From positions 31,322,792 to 31,386,791 of the forward strand of contig NC_050173.1 in NCBI RefSeq assembly GCF_008315115.2: 64,000 nt of DNA, in the 5' to 3' direction. Under the pieces are notes generated by a model. The model ran no database searches and had not been told where the DNA came from. It saw only the letters and a program-made list of their open reading frames with translations. How positions within the stretch are numbered: position 1 is the first letter of the stretch; every line of letters begins with the position of its first letter. Origin of the DNA: Sander lucioperca. Lineage: Eukaryota; Chordata; Actinopteri; Perciformes; Percidae. Positions 58,689 through 64,000 of this stretch are shown piece after piece. Made by a program: the position numbers and the translations under genes.

Positions 58689-60116
58689 TTGACATGTATT
58701 TTCAATTTATCTCTGGAACAGAATATTGTTCCTGAAGATTGGAAATCTGCTTTGGTTCTACCAATGCTGAAAGGTGGTGACCCTTCTAATTTGGACAATT
58801 ACCGTCCAATATCTAAATTATCAGTGATAACTAAGATTTTGGAATCTATTGTCAGTGAGCAATTAAAACAGTTTCTTGTTGATAATAACATTCTATCTGT
58901 CTTTCAATCTGGCTTTAGAAAAAATCATAGTACTGCCACAGCTACTATGAAAGTACTTAATGATATAATTAGTGCTTTAGATGATCGTAAATCATGTGCT
59001 GCGTTATTTATTGATCTAACAAAAGCCTTTGATACAGTCAATCATGTTATCTTATTATCACGGTTGGCTTGCATTGGCCTCTCTGATGCTGCTATTGGTT
59101 GGGTCAGTAGCTATTTAAATAACAGATGTCAACGTGTTCTTCTAAATGACTACATGTCTGAGAAACTTACTGTTAACTCTGGTGTGCCACAGGGTTCTAT
59201 TTTGGGGCCCTTGATTTTTACAATATATATTAATAACCTCAGTGAAAATGTTATGAATGCCAATATACACATGTATGCTGATGATTCCATTATCTACTGT
59301 TTTGCAAAATCACCTGCTGAGACAATTCTAAAGCTACAAAAAGCATTTCATATTCAGCTCAATTTACATGCATTAAAGCTAGTTCTTAATGATAAGAAAA
59401 CTAAATATATGTTTTTTAACAGAACCCGTAAGCATGGACCTTTCCTGCCTCATCTCCACACATTACAGGGCAGGCCAATAGAACTAGTTCCCTCGTACAA
59501 ATACCTGGGATTTATATTGGCGAAAGACATGTCTTTTAAATTGCATATTGAGCAGTTAGTCATTAAATCGAAATTAAAGTTGGGCTTTTACTTCAGAAAT
59601 AGTTCCTGCTTCACACAGAAAGTCAAGAAAAAATTGGTTGAATCTACCTTCTTGCCAATTTTAGATTATGGAGATGTGTTTTATAGACACTCCACAATGT
59701 CCCTGTTGAAATCTTTGGATTCTGTGTATCACTCAGCATTGAGATTTATAACCCATGCCAAGTACTCTACCCATCATTATGTATTGTATGAAATGGTAGG
59801 TTGGCCCTCACTCAACACAAGAAGGCTCAAACATTGGTTGACTTTTGTGTATAAATCAATAACAGGACATACTCCTTCATATTTAACTACACTCTTAACA
59901 TCTAGTAGATCAGAACATAATCTAAGATCAAGTAGATACATACTGTATGATGTTCCACAAACTAAAACAGAGTTTGGAAAAACTGCTTTTTGTTACAGTG
60001 CTCCAACTTCATGGAATGAGTTACAAAATCAGCTAAAATTGCAGGTTTTAATTTCACATACTGAATTCAAGTCCCGCCTACATCAACTTTATCAACATGT
60101 TTGCGCTTGTTTTTAA
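58689..60116 (+). CDS. Reverse transcriptase of a Rex1/CR1-like LINE (partial ORF2)
   Basis: The 475-codon frame has no internal stop. RT blocks occur in order: SLEQNIVPEDWKSALVLPML and GGDPSNLDNYRPIS (finger region, 8-42), QSGFRKNHSTATA (73-85), motif A FIDLTKAFDTVNH (107-119), motif B GVPQGSILGPLIF (165-177), motif C MYADDSIIY (195-203), a YKYLGF block and a C-terminal region ending TSWNELQNQLKL. The catalytic aspartates (motif A and the YADD pair) are intact. It differs from the 22-kb RTE enzyme in having YADD rather than FADD and GVPQGS rather than GLRQGC, the usual split between CR1/L2/Rex1-type and RTE-type enzymes. The endonuclease is missing, the ATG lies inside the RT and is only the first Met after the break, and no promoter is visible. 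The protein would be a truncated enzyme if made at all. Confidence 0.88.
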   Translation: MTCIFNLSLEQNIVPEDWKSALVLPMLKGGDPSNLDNYRPISKLSVITKILESIVSEQLKQFLVDNNILSVFQSGFRKNHSTATATMKVLNDIISALDDRKSCAALFIDLTKAFDTVNHVILLSRLACIGLSDAAIGWVSSYLNNRCQRVLLNDYMSEKLTVNSGVPQGSILGPLIFTIYINNLSENVMNANIHMYADDSIIYCFAKSPAETILKLQKAFHIQLNLHALKLVLNDKKTKYMFFNRTRKHGPFLPHLHTLQGRPIELVPSYKYLGFILAKDMSFKLHIEQLVIKSKLKLGFYFRNSSCFTQKVKKKLVESTFLPILDYGDVFYRHSTMSLLKSLDSVYHSALRFITHAKYSTHHYVLYEMVGWPSLNTRRLKHWLTFVYKSITGHTPSYLTTLLTSSRSEHNLRSSRYILYDVPQTKTEFGKTAFCYSAPTSWNELQNQLKLQVLISHTEFKSRLHQLYQHVCACF

Positions 60117-60225
60117 AATGTGATTTTCTGTTTTTATTTTCTTATTTATTATTGCTGTCCATCCCTGTCTGTCTGTTATTTATTGTATGTTAAAGTGTAT
60201 TTTTATGTGCTGCCTTCTTGGCCAG

Positions 60226-60262
60226 GGCTCACTTGTAAAAGAGATTTTAATCTCAATGTGAT
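60226..60262 (+). other. 3'-UTR stem-loop of the LINE
   Basis: GAGATTTTAATCTC folds into a perfect 6-bp stem, with the downstream AATAAAGG tail following within about 30 bases. In CR1/L2-type LINEs a 3' RNA hairpin is a known RT recognition feature; that this one works so is inferred. Confidence 0.6.
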
Positions 60263-60614
60263 TTTTCCCTGGTAAAATAAAGGTTAAATAAAAAAAAAGA
60301 AAAGAAAAAAGATAAATGTTAGAAATTTGGCTGGAAGATTGGTGTACAATCATAATTACTCTACAGCTGAATTGATAAAGGAGATCACATTTATTTGTAA
60401 TGCTTTGATAAGATAGCGTTAAAACAAACAAATGAAAGGTCACTTTTAGTAGTTTGAGGATACTCTGTTCTGTACACAGGTGGACTTCATCCTATTGACT
60501 GGGCCACTGTTCTGATTTCCAGCAGAATAAACTTTAAGAAGTGTATATATTTTGCAGTTTCAGAAATGTCCTTCTTTAAAGTGCACGTTTTTGAATAGTG
60601 TATGCATATAAATA

Positions 60615-60690
60615 TCTGTAGCACAGTGGCTCGGTGGTTAGCACTCTCGCCTCACAGCAAGAAGGCACTGGATTGGTTTAAAGATGACCC
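60615..60690 (+). repeat. tRNA-like SINE head fragment
   Basis: GTAGCACAGTGGCTCGGTGG then TTAGCACTCTCGCCTCACAG resembles the tRNA-like head of widespread fish repeats, with an A-box-like GTGGCTCGGTGG. The B-box region (expected GGTTCGANTCC) is decayed to GGATTGGTTTAAAG. No body or tail could be identified. Confidence 0.4.
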
Positions 60691-61689
60691 AGTTAGCACT
60701 CCCATCAAGACATTCCTCCCTTTTTAGACTCACACAACTTGTAGTGACAGATAGACGTGATGGGTTCACACAGCCATGTTAAGGGTATGCATCACAACAG
60801 TGTGTGATAATTTCAATCCCCCGTACTGCACCTAGCAGTGTACATCTGCTGCTGGGTTTGATACCCTGCTGTTGATACCACCTTTGGCCTGTTATATTAT
60901 GTAAAGTGGCTGGATTAGTATTTCATAATGGGCCATAAAAACTGCACCCCTTTTGTTGCCTGGACTTCATGATGTCCGAAGGGCTTACATTTGTATCACC
61001 TTAACAAGGACGCTACTTGCATACCCTGGACCTTCCTTCACCCCAGACTGGTTAGAAATTAAATAAGAACGTATTCTTTTCCTTGTCATCTGAAAGACAG
61101 TAGCTCTACTGCCTGGAAAGTGTTGCATGAAACAAAAGTCTATACTAATGCCCACATTACTATTCTGTAAAGTGTTCTTAGAGCACATGTAGGAATACAG
61201 GCAGAAAAAAATAATGAAAGCAAAAAAAATAGAGAATTCCATCATATTCAGCTTAAGTTATAGGGATGAACACTAGATGTACTTTGACTCACCCTGATGC
61301 CAGACTGTATAACTGGCAGCTTATAAAACTTTTTACAATAAACAAGCCTACAATATTTCCACTTCTCATAAGTTACTGGGCGCTAGAAAACAAACCAAAT
61401 ACAACTTTGTCCCAGTGCTGCAGGCAGAAGTTGTGAGTTCACCTGTCCTACTTCGGTGCCAACCCATACACACTCAAGTTGTCCTTTTCAAACTAAGCAC
61501 TCTGGCAGAGCTTAATGAGGTTCCTGTAACTGCTTTCAAGCAAGGGAAACATCTTGGAGTTTGGCATGGCAGTGTAAAAGGACTTTACCAAAACAAGTAT
61601 TTAGAGTTACAGTTGAAACCCCAATAGGTCATTTTCAGGCACTCCAAAATGCCCTACAGCATATGTGTTTCATAAACCAAATAGCTGTT

Positions 61690-61790
61690 TGTACAAACAA
61701 TAGAACATAATACAATAGAATAGGTCTTTATTGTCATTGTCACAGGTACAATGGAATTTAAAGTGCTCTCCAGGATTCTTTTCACTGCTG
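61690..61790 (-). repeat. Possible 3' end of a LINE-type repeat
   Basis: AATAGGTCTTTATTGTCATT followed by GTCACAGGTACAATGGAATTT resembles the minus-strand 3' end of a non-LTR element recurrent in fish, preceded by AATAGAATAG simple units that may be its tail. Class and exact limits are uncertain. Confidence 0.3.
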
Positions 61791-62467
61791 TTGTTTTTCT
61801 AGAGAGTGCCATTGTTAATGTGTAGATGCTTAAAAGGAACCCACAATATCAATGTCAAGAATAAATAGGCCAAGGTATATAATATATAGGTAAATGTTTA
61901 CTGAAACAAAAATATAGAAAAATAAATTAATCTTAATTCATTGATTGATAGGATTCTTTTCAATGTTCAGTGTCAGAAAAATGTATACAAATGCAAGGAG
62001 GCTGTTAACAAACTCTCTGTCTTTGGTTTCGTGTTAGCCTTCATTGTGCTTTAGTTAAGCTTCAGTAAGAAGACATTAGAGACTGCACATTTAATTGCCC
62101 GTTATTAAAAAATGAAATAGCAATTATAGTGATTATATGTTTATGACACTATGCTGCAGCCATTACTATTTGGTATTAATCATTCAGTTGAATAAATAAA
62201 TTATTATTACAACACCAGCAACGCATGACCTTTATCACTTGTTTGTCTGCAAACTGTACATGAGAGAAAAATGTGGTCATGTGTCTTGTGGCCTGACTAC
62301 ACTTGTGTTATTTGGACAGATTTTAGTTACCACTGATAGCAATGATCTTCCACTATCCTAGTTTCACTGACCTAGTTACAGTAAGACAGCTGTGGGAGTC
62401 TGTCTGTTAATGCCAATTTTCCTCTAATTAATAATTTAATGAAGCATTGTGTTAGTTCATGCAGGAT

Positions 62468-62486
62468 GTATATATATATATATACA

Positions 62487-62532
<46 letters not shown>
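62468..62532. repeat. (TA)n microsatellite, interrupted
   Basis: Two TA runs separated by CACTCTCA. The Tyr-Ile frame on the minus strand is an artefact. Confidence 0.95.
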
Positions 62533-62534
<2 letters not shown>

Positions 62535-63657
62535 ACCCACTCTTGGTAAGAACACCTCACTCTAGGTCGGGGAGCTGAGTTAGAGTGCAATAACCATAAC
62601 AACATAAAAGAGGTGTAATTTAACTGCAACTTTAGTAGACGAATTGCAAAGAAATCTACATTACATTTACTATGTGAAAAACAATAAACAGGCCCTTTAA
62701 ACAAAATAAAATTGTCCTTGTATGGAGTTCTCCAAAATGTCTATCCAGGTCAATGTCTGATGAGTACTGTTTCCTGAGTTCCAGTCTAATGGAAGTTAAA
62801 TCAGTCAAAAGTCATGAGTCAAAGTTCAAAGTGCAATATTGTCTATGTATATCTGCTGTGGGTACCAATCTGGGAAACTGGCACACTCCTACCACAGGCT
62901 AGATATTTCATCCAGCAGTTTCAATAGCGACGGAGATCCGGTTTCCTGGAAGTCGCACAGAGTGGCCCGCCATCTACTGGGTCAGTGGTTTTCCTCGTTG
63001 AATCTCAGTAGTCACAAACAGGCTCATAGTCTCTGTTCTGTTTCACCTTATACTTCTCTTACATATCTCACATATTTCTGTTGTACAACATTTTACCAGA
63101 TCATAACAAATCAAAATAGTCACTGGCTAAGTGAAAATACTTCTGCTGAAACATTATTCTCTGGTTCACTCTCATGTTTTGAATAATGCTAGAATTATTT
63201 TTGTTCTAACAACATATAGTTAACATATAAACACAGTGTAAATAGACATAAAAGACAATCAACAATTTAGCGTAACACCCTATTTAGGCATATATTTAAC
63301 ATGAAACACACACACCCTTTAATTTTACTTACTCAGCAAAATGTGTTTTTTCTGTAACAGTACCTGCTCCACAAACGGGGTACAGAGTAATGGCCCTTAA
63401 AAGTACAGTGAATTACATTTCTTAGTTCACTATTTCTCAATAGAATACTGCTTGTAAAATTCAACCATTTCCAGCAACACTAATAAAAGTGACCAAAAAA
63501 AGTTAACATATTAGCCAAAATTATCGTTTCCTTTCTCTCTTAGTAACAGACTCTACTCATTAACTACAGTGGAATGATAACTGTAATTTCTTGTGTTGAA
63601 ATAACCTTGTTGCTAACACACAACAACTAGCAAAATAGCACTGAATAGCTAGCTTAC
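62533..63657. other. Non-coding DNA, no gene seen
   Basis: A 115-codon frame at 62.84-63.19 kb has no domain. A GC-richer patch near 62930-63000 contains, on the minus strand, a 21-codon frame starting ATGGCGGGCCAC and nothing more. No other feature supported. Confidence 0.5.
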
Positions 63658-63914
63658 CGAGGCACAAAGTGCAGCATTTTGAGATGAAACCGGTACTTCT
63701 TGTTGTTTCACGGCTCCCTCAGAGAACCTCAACGGTTATTTAATAACTGCACAATGCCAATAATCTTTACAGCGTCTCTCTAAGTAGTTTTCAACCTCTG
63801 CAAAACATTGTGTCGTAAGGTGCACGTTTTCAACTCAAGACGTTAACTTTGAGAGAAAATTTTCACCGGACTCTTTTTTTCCTGCTTCCTCAGAATGTAC
63901 TGTAAAACTTCCGG
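63658..63914 (-). promoter_or_regulatory. Candidate promoter and first exon on the minus strand
   Basis: The minus strand carries CCGGAAGT (63914-63907), the ETS-factor site found at many vertebrate transcription starts. Some 250 bases further on it has GTGCCTCG followed by GTAAGCTAGC, a near-consensus splice donor (GT at 63657-63656). CpG dinucleotides are more frequent here than in the flanks. An ATG at 63677 with A at position -3 would begin MLHFVP and be split by the donor after 20 nt. I infer a short first exon of an unidentified gene reading toward lower coordinates. It could equally be a decayed transposon promoter, as no second exon was found. Confidence 0.3.
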
Positions 63915-64000
63915 TTAAACCGACATCTACATAAATAATTCAGTAGTTTATCACTTTTATTTTGATTATTATTTTAACCCAATTTTCGACAGGGTTACGT

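Larger units (their letters stand above)
58635..60297 (+). mobile_element. Rex1/CR1-superclade LINE, 5'-truncated
   Basis: The element enters at LINE codons close to 58635 with at least one break (AAGIIADPLT, 58661-58690, is out of frame with the preceding NGLPKK). It continues through a long intact RT frame and ends in a 3' UTR with GCCAGGGCTCACTTGTAAAA, a small hairpin GAGATTTTAATCTC, an AATAAAGGTTAAATA tail and A-rich DNA at 60290-60310. Such a tail, with a stem-loop close to the 3' end, is typical of Rex1/CR1/L2-group elements whose RT recognises the RNA end. Which of these clades it belongs to is not settled by eye. Confidence 0.85.
60298..62467. other. Non-coding DNA with small repeat fragments
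   Basis: Apart from the SINE-like piece at 60615-60690 and a LINE-tail-like piece at 61690-61790, nothing is recognised. The 70-86 codon frames here show no domain. Confidence 0.5.

Noticed and set aside
62839..63186. 115-codon plus-strand frame
   Set aside because: No domain, no low-complexity bias expected of a gene, and no splice context; treated as chance.
1..64000. CRISPR array, bacterial operons, rRNA or complete tRNA genes
   Set aside because: No regularly spaced direct repeats, no compact co-directional genes and no convincing cloverleaf; the only tRNA-like piece (60.6 kb) lacks a usable B box.

Overview
The window looks like vertebrate, almost certainly teleost fish, nuclear DNA. 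It is AT-rich, has no bacterial-style gene packing, and is full of long CA/GT, GA and TA microsatellites. It carries non-LTR retrotransposons of the types that dominate fish genomes (RTE/Rex3-like, L2 and a Rex1/CR1-like element) and many small DNA-transposon derivatives. I could not place it in a species. I see no complete host protein-coding gene, no tRNA or rRNA and no CRISPR array. It is best read as intergenic or intronic sequence, with two CpG-enriched stretches that could be minus-strand promoters with first exons (about 38.75-39.24 kb and 63.66-63.91 kb).

Layout. 0-10 kb: AT-rich unique sequence with a conserved-element-like stretch near 0.6-0.96 kb, a putative DNA element (1.9-2.5 kb), an RTE relic on the minus strand (2.7-3.2 kb) and an L2 relic on the minus strand (7.2-8.0 kb). 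10-20 kb: TA and CA microsatellites, a much better preserved L2 copy on the minus strand (13.4-14.7 kb) and a TTAA-flanked piggyBac-like MITE (18.3-19.0 kb). 20-30 kb: a foldback element (20.4-21.3 kb), a 5'-truncated RTE-clade LINE with an unbroken reverse transcriptase frame (22.2-23.7 kb), a second foldback (25.3-25.8 kb) and a Harbinger transposon with a decayed transposase (27.8-29.4 kb). 30-40 kb: an hAT-like MITE with an 8-bp target duplication (31.7-32.3 kb), two further inverted-repeat elements (35.2-35.8 and 36.2-36.7 kb), a long GA repeat and the CpG-rich candidate promoter. 40-50 kb: a roughly 3-kb hairpin (39.7-42.7 kb) built on a broken gene for a FEN/PIN-like nuclease-type protein, then a MITE with a 7-bp target duplication (44.4-45.0 kb) and a mini-hairpin with a CCCTAA-rich core (46.6 kb). 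50-64 kb: mostly unique AT-rich DNA, one 120-bp sequence present twice (53.0 and 58.0 kb), a degraded DNA element (56.2-56.5 kb) and an unbroken Rex1/CR1-like reverse transcriptase (58.6-60.3 kb).

Nothing here forms an operon or pathway; the protein-coding content is mobile-element enzymes. The most unusual structure is the 39.7-42.7 kb hairpin. Its loop is coding sequence with three FEN/XPG-like acidic motifs, and its two arms are inverted copies of the 3' end of the same gene plus about 0.9 kb of downstream DNA.
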